Position numbers and translations under genes: made by a program
Part shown: positions 1 to 5,858 of the stretch, piece after piece
Layout: each line of letters starts with the position of its first letter
Numbering within the stretch: the first letter of the stretch is position 1
Notes under the pieces: model-generated
Database searches by the model: none
Seen by the model: the letters and a program-made list of their open reading frames with translations, nothing else
Told to the model about the DNA's origin: nothing
NCBI GenBank assembly: GCA_023336875.1
Contig: JAMBLH010000137.1
Coordinates: 1-8,003, forward strand
Reading direction: 5' to 3'
DNA length: 8,003 nt
DNA from: Actinomycetes bacterium
GTDB lineage: Bacteria; Actinomycetota; Acidimicrobiia; Spongiisociales; UBA5794

Positions 1-341
1 CGGGACCCACGGCCGATGCCTCAGCAGAGGACAGGGTGGCGTCGCTGTCGGCCTCCATCAGGTGCCCGTTCTGCAACGGTGAGTCGCTCGCGGATTCTCA
101 GGCGAGTGTCGCTGCCGACTATCGGGCGCTCATTGCCGAGCAGGTCGAGGCGGGAGCGACCGATGAGGAGATCATCGACGAGTTCGCAGCGAATTTCGGT
201 GACTCCTTCATCCTGGACACATCCACAACGGCTTGGTCGGTTGCACTGTGGGCAATTCCCGCCGCGGCCCTGCTCATCGGTGGCGGAGCCGTGTTACTCA
301 TGAAACGACGCACCTCGAAGAGCGAGGTGCGTGATGGCTGA
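1..341 (+). CDS. ccmH: CcmH-type cytochrome c maturation thiol protein (5' partial)
   Basis: The reading frame is already open at base 3 and stops with TGA at 339-341, giving 112 visible residues; the N-terminus, with its expected signal peptide or anchor, lies off the window. The visible part has the CcmH layout: a CxxC motif in R-C-P-F-C-N-G at residues 20-26 (cysteines encoded at 63-65 and 72-74), a helical stretch with E-S-L-A-D-S and D-E-E-I-I-D-E-F, then F-G-D, and one membrane helix at about 77-100 followed by a basic tail. In System I, CcmH is a membrane-anchored extracytoplasmic thiol-disulfide protein that reduces apocytochrome c before haem ligation by CcmF. A GTG at 36 could be read as a start, but it would remove conserved residues and leave no export signal, so I treat the gene as truncated by the window. 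It overlaps the next gene by 8 bases. Family assignment is firm; the missing end is inferred. Confidence 0.9.
   Translation, partial: GPTADASAEDRVASLSASIRCPFCNGESLADSQASVAADYRALIAEQVEAGATDEEIIDEFAANFGDSFILDTSTTAWSVALWAIPAAALLIGGGAVLLMKRRTSKSEVRDG
308..332 (+). promoter_or_regulatory. Hairpin masking the ccmI ribosome binding site
   Basis: Bases 308-317 (ACGCACCTCG) and 323-332 (CGAGGTGCGT) are perfect reverse complements around a 5-base loop, AAGAG. The 3' arm contains the only plausible Shine-Dalgarno of the next gene, GAGG at 324-327, six bases before the ATG at 334. The whole hairpin lies inside the end of ccmH, so a ribosome finishing ccmH would open it. This is the expected design of translational coupling. 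No T-run follows, so it is not a typical terminator. Structure is seen directly; the regulatory role is inferred. Confidence 0.6.
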
Positions 342-1161
342 CCGGAATCAGGAACAGATCGAACTCGTGATCGAGGAGCTCGAGGATGTTGATCGACAGG
401 TTGCCGCCGGTGATCTCGACGAGGCCACGGCTGAGACGCTTCGAACGAAGTACGTCGCCGAGCTTGACTCCCTCATGATAGAACGCGGTGGCGATCCTGT
501 GCCGGACGGTGCTCGCGGGCTCGCGGTCCCCCCTGGCTCGCAGGGCGTTCCCACTCGCCTGTCCCCCCTGAAGGGGGGACGCCTGAAGGAAGGACGCGTG
601 AGTGCGCGGGCTCTTGTTGGGACCGCGATCGTGGTGGTCGCGATTACGGTGATTGGTGTTTTCGCGGTTAACTCGCTCACGGGTCCATCCACTGCTGGCA
701 CTGAGGGTGTGGTGAGCGACGTCATCACCGGGGACGGCCCAATCGATCTGTCCGAGATCTCGAACGAGGAGATGGAGCTGGTCGTTGAGCAGAACCCGAA
801 TGTGGTTGGCATGCGCCTTGCTCTTGCACGCAGGTATTTCGAGGAAGGTGATTTCGACAAGGCGCTTGACCACTACATGGTGATCCTGGAGGAGGAGCAG
901 CATCCTGAGGCCCTCGCCAATATTGGATGGATGACCTACATCTCGGGCAGACCGGATATTGCCCTCGGATACGTCGAAGCTGCTCTCGAGCGCCAGCCAG
1001 GATCGATTACAGCGATTTGGTTCCTCGGGAACATTCAGTTCACGCTCGGCAACCGCGATGCAGCGATCGGGGCGCTCACCACGATCGTCGATGCTGACGG
1101 TGTACCCGATGACGTCAAGTCGTCGGCAAAGGCCTTGCTGATCCAATTGGATGCCGAATGA
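334..1161 (+). CDS. ccmI: CcmI-like TPR membrane protein of cytochrome c maturation
   Basis: 275 residues from ATG 334, chosen over the overlapping GTG at 331 because GAGG at 324-327 then sits six bases upstream. Residues 6-50 form an acidic helical segment (E-E-L-E-D-V-D-R, G-D-L-D-E-A-T, then a Leu/Glu-rich helix) that resembles the cytoplasmic loop of CcmI. Residues 51-90 are a low-complexity Gly/Pro linker. One membrane helix lies at about 93-115. Residues 154-275 form two to three TPR units (A-L-A-R-R-Y-F-E-E-G-D-F-D-K-A-L; A-L-A-N-I-G-W-M; L-G-N-R-D-A-A-I). In System I, CcmI holds the apocytochrome through its TPR domain for the CcmF/CcmH ligation step. The usual first membrane helix of CcmI is absent, so the N-terminal segment is predicted cytoplasmic. 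It overlaps ccmH by 8 bases and the next gene by ATGA. The CDS is certain; the CcmI name rests on domain order and neighbours, and a generic TPR protein is the alternative. Confidence 0.82.
   Translation: MADRNQEQIELVIEELEDVDRQVAAGDLDEATAETLRTKYVAELDSLMIERGGDPVPDGARGLAVPPGSQGVPTRLSPLKGGRLKEGRVSARALVGTAIVVVAITVIGVFAVNSLTGPSTAGTEGVVSDVITGDGPIDLSEISNEEMELVVEQNPNVVGMRLALARRYFEEGDFDKALDHYMVILEEEQHPEALANIGWMTYISGRPDIALGYVEAALERQPGSITAIWFLGNIQFTLGNRDAAIGALTTIVDADGVPDDVKSSAKALLIQLDAE
511..543 (+). repeat. Short tandem repeats in the ccmI linker
   Basis: GCTCGCGG occurs twice head to tail at 511-518 and 519-526, and a third near-copy, GCTCGCAG, lies at 536-543. They sit immediately before the palindrome in the part of the ccmI-like gene that codes for the Gly/Pro-rich linker (residues 60-70). 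The clustering suggests slippage or remnants of an inserted element rather than selected protein sequence. Confidence 0.5.
561..580 (+). repeat. In-frame palindromic element in ccmI
   Basis: GTCCCCCCT at 561-569 pairs perfectly with AGGGGGGAC at 572-580 around a 2-base centre. The left arm is duplicated: GTCCCCCCTG occurs at 526-535 and again at 561-570. A looser outer pairing, GGCGTTCCC at 544-552 with GGGACGCC at 576-583 (one bulge), extends the dyad. The element is translated without disrupting the frame, coding for L-S-P-L-K-G-G-R-L-K-E-G in the linker between the cytoplasmic helix and the membrane helix. This resembles the behaviour of palindromic repeat elements that insert into coding regions, known best from Rickettsia. 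Membership in a dispersed family cannot be judged from one copy. Confidence 0.6.
586..600 (+). promoter_or_regulatory. Possible internal ribosome binding site and GTG start in ccmI
   Basis: AAGGAAGG at 586-593 is followed after four bases by an in-frame GTG at 598-600. It resembles a Shine-Dalgarno at least as well as the one for the full gene. Initiation here would give a 187-residue protein starting at V89, just before the membrane helix, keeping the TPR domain and losing the cytoplasmic helix. It may be an accident of the purine-rich repeat beside it. Confidence 0.25.
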
Positions 1162-1751
1162 GCGACCAGCCCGGATCGCGGATGGTGTGGGTGGCTGTGG
1201 CTGGCGGTTTCGTGTTCGTCGTTGTGGCGGTCATATTTGCTGGCCGGTTCGGCTCCGATCCGAGCATCTCCTCGTCACCGCTGATTGGAAAGCCGGTTCC
1301 AACCTCTGAGATTGCTCTGATGGATGGAACCGGAGACGTTTCGGTTGAAGACTTTGACGGCGATATTCGCGTCGTGAACTACTGGGCATCATGGTGTCTT
1401 GGCTGTCGGACAGAGCACGCTGCATTACTCAGCGCAGCGTCGGACTACGCCGATTTCGACGTCACATTTATCGCGATCAACTATCAGGACTCTCCTAGCA
1501 ACGCCGAGGCGTTCTTGGATGAACTCGGTAGGAGTCCAGTAACGATCTACACGGTCGACGAGGATTCAAGGACGGCGTTTCAATGGGGTGTGCTCGGACT
1601 TCCCGAGACGTTCTTCGTCGACCGCGACGGGATCGTGGTCGGCAAGGTGTCAGGTCCAGTGACCCTCGGCCTTCTGACCCAGACGATCGACAAGATCATC
1701 CTTGGTGAATCGATCGGTGACATCGAGACAGGCGAAGTCGAGAATCGGTAG
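1158..1751 (+). CDS. ccmG: CcmG/TlpA-type membrane-anchored thioredoxin
   Basis: 197 residues, starting at an ATG that overlaps the preceding TGA (ATGA). An N-terminal membrane anchor spans about residues 9-29 (V-W-V-A-V-A-G-G-F-V-F), with no lipobox cysteine. The thioredoxin fold follows: the active site W-A-S-W-C-L-G-C-R-T-E-H has cysteines C80 and C83 and the acidic E86 typical of CcmG, and the cis-proline motif G-L-P-E-T-F-F-V-D is at residues 147-155 (P149). This GxPETFxxD form is the CcmG/DsbE signature. The protein would face outside the membrane and pass electrons from CcdA or DsbD to CcmH and apocytochrome c. The position at the end of the ccmH-ccmI run supports a role in haem attachment rather than general disulfide reduction. 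The C-terminal tail (G-E-S-I-G-D-I-E-T-G) is acidic and looks unstructured. TlpA or ResA is the closest alternative name. Confidence 0.9.
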   Translation: MSDQPGSRMVWVAVAGGFVFVVVAVIFAGRFGSDPSISSSPLIGKPVPTSEIALMDGTGDVSVEDFDGDIRVVNYWASWCLGCRTEHAALLSAASDYADFDVTFIAINYQDSPSNAEAFLDELGRSPVTIYTVDEDSRTAFQWGVLGLPETFFVDRDGIVVGKVSGPVTLGLLTQTIDKIILGESIGDIETGEVENR

Positions 1752-1770
1752 GCCGATCGGTTGGCGCTGG

Positions 1771-1788
1771 CTACCTGCCGTCAGGTGG
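1771..1788. terminator. Weak hairpin between convergent genes
   Basis: ACCTG at 1773-1777 pairs with CAGGT at 1782-1786 over a 4-base loop, and one G-T wobble plus one C-G pair extend it to seven base pairs. It straddles the end of the - strand gene and is the only stem in the 29-base gap between the two convergent stops. There is no T-run on either strand, so intrinsic termination is doubtful. Confidence 0.2.
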
Positions 1789-2104
1789 GCATGCCGAGGA
1801 TCGTTCTTGCGTGGGCACTCATCATGTCAGGTGTCCACGGAGGTTCGTGAACCGTGTTGAGAGTGACGTCGTCTATGCCCTCAATGGTAATGAGCTTCGA
1901 CTCAGCCATCTGAGTGAGGTAAGTCGTCAAAGGACACAAAGGAGTCGTGGTTGTCATGTCCACCACCACGGTCCTGCCGACGACTTCCACTTCATAGATG
2001 AGTCCCAGATCCGTAATCGGAAGACCGAGTTCCGGGTCAATGACCTCTCCCAGTGCAGTCCAAGCAGCCGCTTCGCGCCCATCTGGTTGCCGATCCCCGT
2101 TCAT
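1781..2104 (-). CDS. SufT/MIP18-family metal-sulfur cluster assembly factor
   Basis: 107 residues, a normal length for a stand-alone MIP18 (DUF59) domain. Family motifs in order are V-I-D-P-E-L-G at residues 21-27, D-L-G-L-I-Y-E-V at 32-39, T-T-P-L-C-P at 53-58 with the single conserved cysteine C57, and the C-terminal E-P-P-W-T-P-D-M at 87-94 followed by a helix ending L-G-M. Members such as SufT help mature or deliver Fe-S clusters to proteins in the cytoplasm; PaaD-type members carry extra C-terminal cysteines, which are absent here. ATG 2104 is the only canonical start: the frame is open for about 30 more codons upstream but contains no ATG, GTG or TTG. The start lacks a good Shine-Dalgarno at normal spacing; AGGAGG lies further up at 2131-2136. 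The gene stands apart from any suf operon visible here, convergent with ccmG and divergent from the membrane protein gene. Confidence 0.88.
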   Translation of the reverse strand: MNGDRQPDGREAAAWTALGEVIDPELGLPITDLGLIYEVEVVGRTVVVDMTTTTPLCPLTTYLTQMAESKLITIEGIDDVTLNTVHEPPWTPDMMSAHARTILGMPT

Positions 2105-2160
2105 GTCCCAAAGAGTATCGAGATCAACAGCCTCCTGGCAGGATCGATCAATCCACGCCC

Positions 2161-3270
2161 ATGTACCCTGAACGGGTGACCTTGACCAAGTTGATTACGG
2201 GCGTTGCAGCGGCTGTCGCCGTTGCCTCGTTGGTCGTGGGCATCTGGGTCGGCCTGACTCGTATTGGCTGGGTACTCGGATCTCCCCCTGCGCCGGGCTC
2301 GCACGGACTCATCCTCGTTCTTGGATTCCTCGGTACGGTGATCGGTCTGGAGCGAGCTGTTGCGATCGGTCGCCCCTGGGCGTGGGCCAGCCCTTTGTGC
2401 GCTGCTGGGGCATCGGCAGGAATCCTTCTGGGAGTATCCGATGAGCTCGTGGCTCTGCTGCTGATTCTCGGCGGTGTTGTCCTTGTTGGGATCTTCGGTG
2501 CGGCATACCGTGTACAGCCAGAGACCTACATCCTGGTAATGGGTACGGGAGCCGTGGCATGGGTATTGGCCGCGGTCACCTGGTTGATGGGGGTGTCCTT
2601 CGCTGCGCTGATACCTTGGTTGTCCGCGTTCCTGGTACTGACGATCGCAGGCGAACGCCTCGAACTCGCCCGAATGATCGCGACGACAGACGCAGAGAAG
2701 AGGAGATTGGTCGCTGCGATAACGGTTGTCGTGGTTGGCTCCACGGTGGCATGGATGGCACCGGAGACTGGTGCACGCATCGCAGGACTCGGGAATCTAC
2801 TCGTTGCTTTGTGGCTGATCCGGTACGACATTGCTCGTCGCACCGTTCGCCTCGGCGGCATCACGACCTACATGGCTTCGGCACTGTTGATGGGCTATGG
2901 ATGGCTTGCGGTGTCGGGGATGCTGTGGATGGTCTCGGGGCTTCAGGCGTGGTCTGTCGCGTACGATGCTGCCCTGCATACGCTCTTCCTCGGATTTGTT
3001 ATGTCAATGATCATGGCGCACGCCCCGATAATCATTCCCGCTCTCACAGGTCTGTCGTTTCGATATACGCGCGCACTCTGGATACCGCTCATCCTGCTTC
3101 AGCTAACCGTTGCGATGCGAGTTATCGGAGACATTTTCGGATTGTGGGACCTCCGCCGTTGGGGTGCAATGCTCAATGCCCTTACATTGGCCCTCTTCGT
3201 TGCAATGGTCATTGGATCCGTGGTGCGTGGCCAGCTCGAGAGACGGCATGGGACTGCCGCCGTCGTCTGA
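2161..3270 (+). CDS. NnrS-like polytopic membrane protein
   Basis: 369 residues from ATG 2161, mostly hydrophobic with roughly ten to twelve predicted membrane helices and a short charged tail. Features reminiscent of NnrS-type proteins are S-H-G-L with H48 followed by L-G-F-L-G-T-V-I-G-L-E-R-A-V-A at residues 54-68, the late helix Y-D-A-A-L-H-T-L-F-L-G-F with H273, A-H-A-P-I-I-I-P-A-L with H287, and R-V-I-G-D with R320 and D324 followed by L-R-R-W-G. NnrS is a haem- and copper-containing membrane protein linked to nitric oxide tolerance; the spaced membrane histidines here would suit metal or haem ligands. The frame stays open back to 2053, but that extension is charged, proline-rich and runs into the divergent gene, so I use 2161. 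No strong Shine-Dalgarno precedes it; GTG 2176 is an alternative. The CDS is firm; the family name is recognition from motifs and the function is unproven. Confidence 0.8.
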   Translation: MYPERVTLTKLITGVAAAVAVASLVVGIWVGLTRIGWVLGSPPAPGSHGLILVLGFLGTVIGLERAVAIGRPWAWASPLCAAGASAGILLGVSDELVALLLILGGVVLVGIFGAAYRVQPETYILVMGTGAVAWVLAAVTWLMGVSFAALIPWLSAFLVLTIAGERLELARMIATTDAEKRRLVAAITVVVVGSTVAWMAPETGARIAGLGNLLVALWLIRYDIARRTVRLGGITTYMASALLMGYGWLAVSGMLWMVSGLQAWSVAYDAALHTLFLGFVMSMIMAHAPIIIPALTGLSFRYTRALWIPLILLQLTVAMRVIGDIFGLWDLRRWGAMLNALTLALFVAMVIGSVVRGQLERRHGTAAVV

Positions 3271-3319
3271 CGTCCAGCGCCCCTCGCTCTGTATTCTCTC
3301 GACACTGACCGCCATTGTT

Positions 3320-3325
3320 GGAGGA
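3320..3325 (+). promoter_or_regulatory. Ribosome binding site of the M1 aminopeptidase
   Basis: GGAGGA at 3320-3325 lies four bases before TTG 3330 and overlaps the alternative TTG codons at 3315 and 3318, which have no Shine-Dalgarno of their own. This fixes TTG 3330 as the likely start. A poor -10-like TATTCT is at 3292-3297, with CTGACG at 3267-3272 as a doubtful -35 (19-base spacer), so a separate promoter in this 59-base gap is possible but weakly supported. Confidence 0.65.
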
Positions 3326-3329
3326 ATCC

Positions 3330-5858
3330 TTGTCCGGTGAAGCTGAATATCGCCTGCCCCGAACCGTCATGCCCAGTCACTATGACATCTCGATCGTTCC
3401 AGATCTCGAGGATGCGTCGTTCACGGGAACCGTCGGGATCGATGTCGATGTTGCCGAGGCCACGTCGAGTGTGGTGCTGAACGCCATCGAGCTGAAAATC
3501 GAAAACGCACGGGTCACCGTTGGCGAGGTCGAATACGAAGCGAGCATCCTGTACGACGAGGATCAGGAGCGAGTGACGCTGACGCTCACGTCGGAATTAC
3601 CAGTTGGTTCTGCCCGGATTGACGTGTCGTTCACGGGGATCCTGAACGATGATCTGCGCGGTTTCTATCGCTCGGTGTACACAGCCGATGATGGCGTTGA
3701 GAAGACGATCGCAACCACGCAATTCGAAGCTACTGATGCTCGGCGAGCCTTTCCCTGCTGGGACCAACCAGACTTCAAGGCAACCTACGCCGTGACCCTC
3801 ACCGTTGACGACGGGCTTATGGCCGTATCGAACGCAGCTGAGGTGTCACGGATGAAGCTCGAGAGCGGCAAGGTGGAGGTGACGTTCGCCGAGACGATGA
3901 AGATGTCGACCTATCTTGTCGCATTTGTTGTCGGTGAGCTCGAGGCCACGGATCCTGTCGATGTGGACGGGACGCCACTTCGAATCATCGCGCCACCAGG
4001 CAATATGCATCTCACCTCCTTCGCTCTTGACGTTGGAGCGCACGCGCTGCGGTTCTTCTCTGAGTACTACGACATCCCCTATCCGGGTGACAAGCTCGAC
4101 ATGGTTGCCATCCCCGACTTCTCGTTCGGCGCCATGGAGAACCTGGGCTGCATCACGTATCGTGAGACAGCGTTGCTTCTCAATGAGGAGAGGGCAACCC
4201 AGGCCGAGGCCGAGCGAGTTGCGGACGTCATTGCGCACGAGATCGCGCACATGTGGTTCGGTGACCTCGTCACGATGAAATGGTGGAACGGCATCTGGCT
4301 GAATGAGGCATTCGCGACCTTTGCAGAGATCAAATGCGTCGAGGCATACAGGCCGGAGTGGAAACGATGGCTCGCATTTGCCCCGTCCAGGGCGTTGAGC
4401 CAGGAAACCGATGCCCTAAACGCAACACGACCTGTGGAACTGACAGTTGCTTCACCTGAAGAGGCAAACGCGATGTTCGATGTGCTCACGTACCAGAAGG
4501 GCTCTTCTGTTCTGCGAATGCTTGAGCAGTACCTGGGTGAGGAGGAATTTCGCGCAGGCGTCACGAAATATCTCAAGACGCATGCGTATGCGAATACTGA
4601 TACGCCCGATCTGTGGAAAGCGCTGGAGGACGAATCTGGTAAGCCGGTCGGCGAGATCATGGATACGTGGATCTTCCAGGGCGGTTTTCCCCGTGTGACC
4701 GTGTCCGCTGAGGATGGTGGTTACAGAATCAGCCAGGAGCAATTCCGCTATCTCGGCCAGGGTGACCAGACATGGAGCATCCCTGTGCTGTACCGCTCTG
4801 GCGACGGTGAGGGTTCCGTGATTCTGGGCGATGAGCCGGTCTTCATCGAAGCGGGAGAGAACATCGTCGTCAATGCCGGTGGAGAGGGCTTCTACCGTGT
4901 TCTGTACGAGGGCAACCTCGAACATGACGTCGGACGCCGGCTCGCCAACAGTGATCCGTTGGAGCGTTTCGCCGTCGTATCGGATACATTGGCAAACGTG
5001 CTCGCGGGTGACGCGATGGGAGCCGATTTCCTGTCACTGGTGTCGAACATGACAGCTGAGGACGAACTCGATGTCTGGGCCGTTGCAATCGGAGGCCTCA
5101 GCGAGCTTGACAAGGTGGTTTCGCCTGACGATCGCGAGGCTATGCGCGAATTCGTGGTCGGGTTCGTCTCTGAGAAAGCCGAAGAGCTCGGGTGGGAGCC
5201 ACATGATGATGATTCGGATCGGACGAAGGCCCTCCGAGGTTTGCTGCTTCGGACGCTCGGGATTCTTGGGAACGACCGGGAGACAATCGAAGAGGCCCGG
5301 TCGCTCTATTCGGATGGTGTCGATGTCGACGCGGAAGTTGCGGACGCCGCGCTCATGATCACGGCCGCCAACGGAACTGTGGATGACTTCGCCGAGCTCA
5401 TCGAGCTGTCCGATGGAGCCAGTGACCCCCAGATGTCGATCAAGTATCTTCGGGCAGCGACATCGATTCCCGATCCAGCCGCTACCGAGAAGATGATCAC
5501 GATGATCCTCGATGGCGATATCCGCTCCCAGGACGCCTTCTGGGTGCTCGCGAGGCTGATCGGCAACCGTGACACAGGTGCCATGGCATGGGAGATGATC
5601 ACAGAGAACTGGGAGCCGATTCTCGCATCGATGCCCGTGCTGAATGTCCGGCGAATGCTCGATCTGGTTCAGCACAGATCCGAACCCGAGGTCGCGGCTT
5701 CGATCATGCGTTGGCTCGAAGTTCACCCCATTGAGAGCGGTGAGAAGCACCTAGCGCAGAAGATGGAACAGTTACAGGTTCGCGTAGCCCTCAGAGAGCG
5801 CGAAGGTCACCGTATGGGGGAAGCGTTGCGTGCTGCTTCATTCGATACGGCGGGTTAG
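3330..5858 (+). CDS. pepN: M1-family zinc aminopeptidase
   Basis: 842 residues from TTG 3330, a usual length for the aminopeptidase N/tricorn-interacting-factor type. An N-terminal beta domain starts at Y-R-L-P-R-T-V-M-P-S-H-Y-D, which is typical of the family. The substrate-binding G-A-M-E-N motif is at residues 267-271. The zinc site H-E-I-A-H gives H303, E304 and H307, and the third ligand E326 follows after 18 residues in W-L-N-E-A-F. The catalytic tyrosine is Y388 in T-Y-Q-K-G-S-S-V-L-R-M. The catalytic domain ends near M-D-T-W-I-F-Q-G-G-F-P at about 443-453; a small beta domain and a helical ERAP1-type C-terminal domain fill the rest. The enzyme removes N-terminal residues from peptides, probably in the cytoplasm since no signal peptide is seen. 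All key residues are present, so it should be active. It follows the NnrS-like gene by 59 bases, and its TAG overlaps the stop of the opposing gene. Confidence 0.95.
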   Translation: MSGEAEYRLPRTVMPSHYDISIVPDLEDASFTGTVGIDVDVAEATSSVVLNAIELKIENARVTVGEVEYEASILYDEDQERVTLTLTSELPVGSARIDVSFTGILNDDLRGFYRSVYTADDGVEKTIATTQFEATDARRAFPCWDQPDFKATYAVTLTVDDGLMAVSNAAEVSRMKLESGKVEVTFAETMKMSTYLVAFVVGELEATDPVDVDGTPLRIIAPPGNMHLTSFALDVGAHALRFFSEYYDIPYPGDKLDMVAIPDFSFGAMENLGCITYRETALLLNEERATQAEAERVADVIAHEIAHMWFGDLVTMKWWNGIWLNEAFATFAEIKCVEAYRPEWKRWLAFAPSRALSQETDALNATRPVELTVASPEEANAMFDVLTYQKGSSVLRMLEQYLGEEEFRAGVTKYLKTHAYANTDTPDLWKALEDESGKPVGEIMDTWIFQGGFPRVTVSAEDGGYRISQEQFRYLGQGDQTWSIPVLYRSGDGEGSVILGDEPVFIEAGENIVVNAGGEGFYRVLYEGNLEHDVGRRLANSDPLERFAVVSDTLANVLAGDAMGADFLSLVSNMTAEDELDVWAVAIGGLSELDKVVSPDDREAMREFVVGFVSEKAEELGWEPHDDDSDRTKALRGLLLRTLGILGNDRETIEEARSLYSDGVDVDAEVADAALMITAANGTVDDFAELIELSDGASDPQMSIKYLRAATSIPDPAATEKMITMILDGDIRSQDAFWVLARLIGNRDTGAMAWEMITENWEPILASMPVLNVRRMLDLVQHRSEPEVAASIMRWLEVHPIESGEKHLAQKMEQLQVRVALREREGHRMGEALRAASFDTAG

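Noticed and set aside
298..1146. Long - strand open frame of about 280 codons opposite the ccmI-like gene
   Set aside because: It mirrors the codon bias of the real + strand gene, shows no recognisable domain, and its translation is rich in Arg, His and Ser as expected for an antisense shadow.
1141..1152. Perfect 12-bp palindrome ATCCAATTGGAT just before the ccmG start
   Set aside because: About two such palindromes are expected by chance in 8 kb, it has no loop room for a stable RNA hairpin, and it lies in coding sequence.
1752..1780. Intrinsic terminator between ccmG and the SufT-like gene
   Set aside because: Only a seven-pair stem with a wobble and no T-run is present, so it is listed with low confidence and not claimed as a working terminator.
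2053..2160. N-terminal extension of the NnrS-like protein
   Set aside because: The extra 36 residues are polar and proline-rich, would overlap the start of the divergent SufT-like gene, and do not look like a membrane protein N-terminus.
2559..3308. Alternative + strand frame of about 249 codons within the NnrS-like gene
   Set aside because: Its translation is Arg/His/Cys-rich without domains, while the overlapping frame gives a coherent series of membrane helices with conserved histidine motifs.
5034..5750. Long - strand open frame opposite the C-terminal half of the aminopeptidase
   Set aside because: No family motifs or ribosome binding site, and the + strand here encodes a continuous, well-supported M1 protein.
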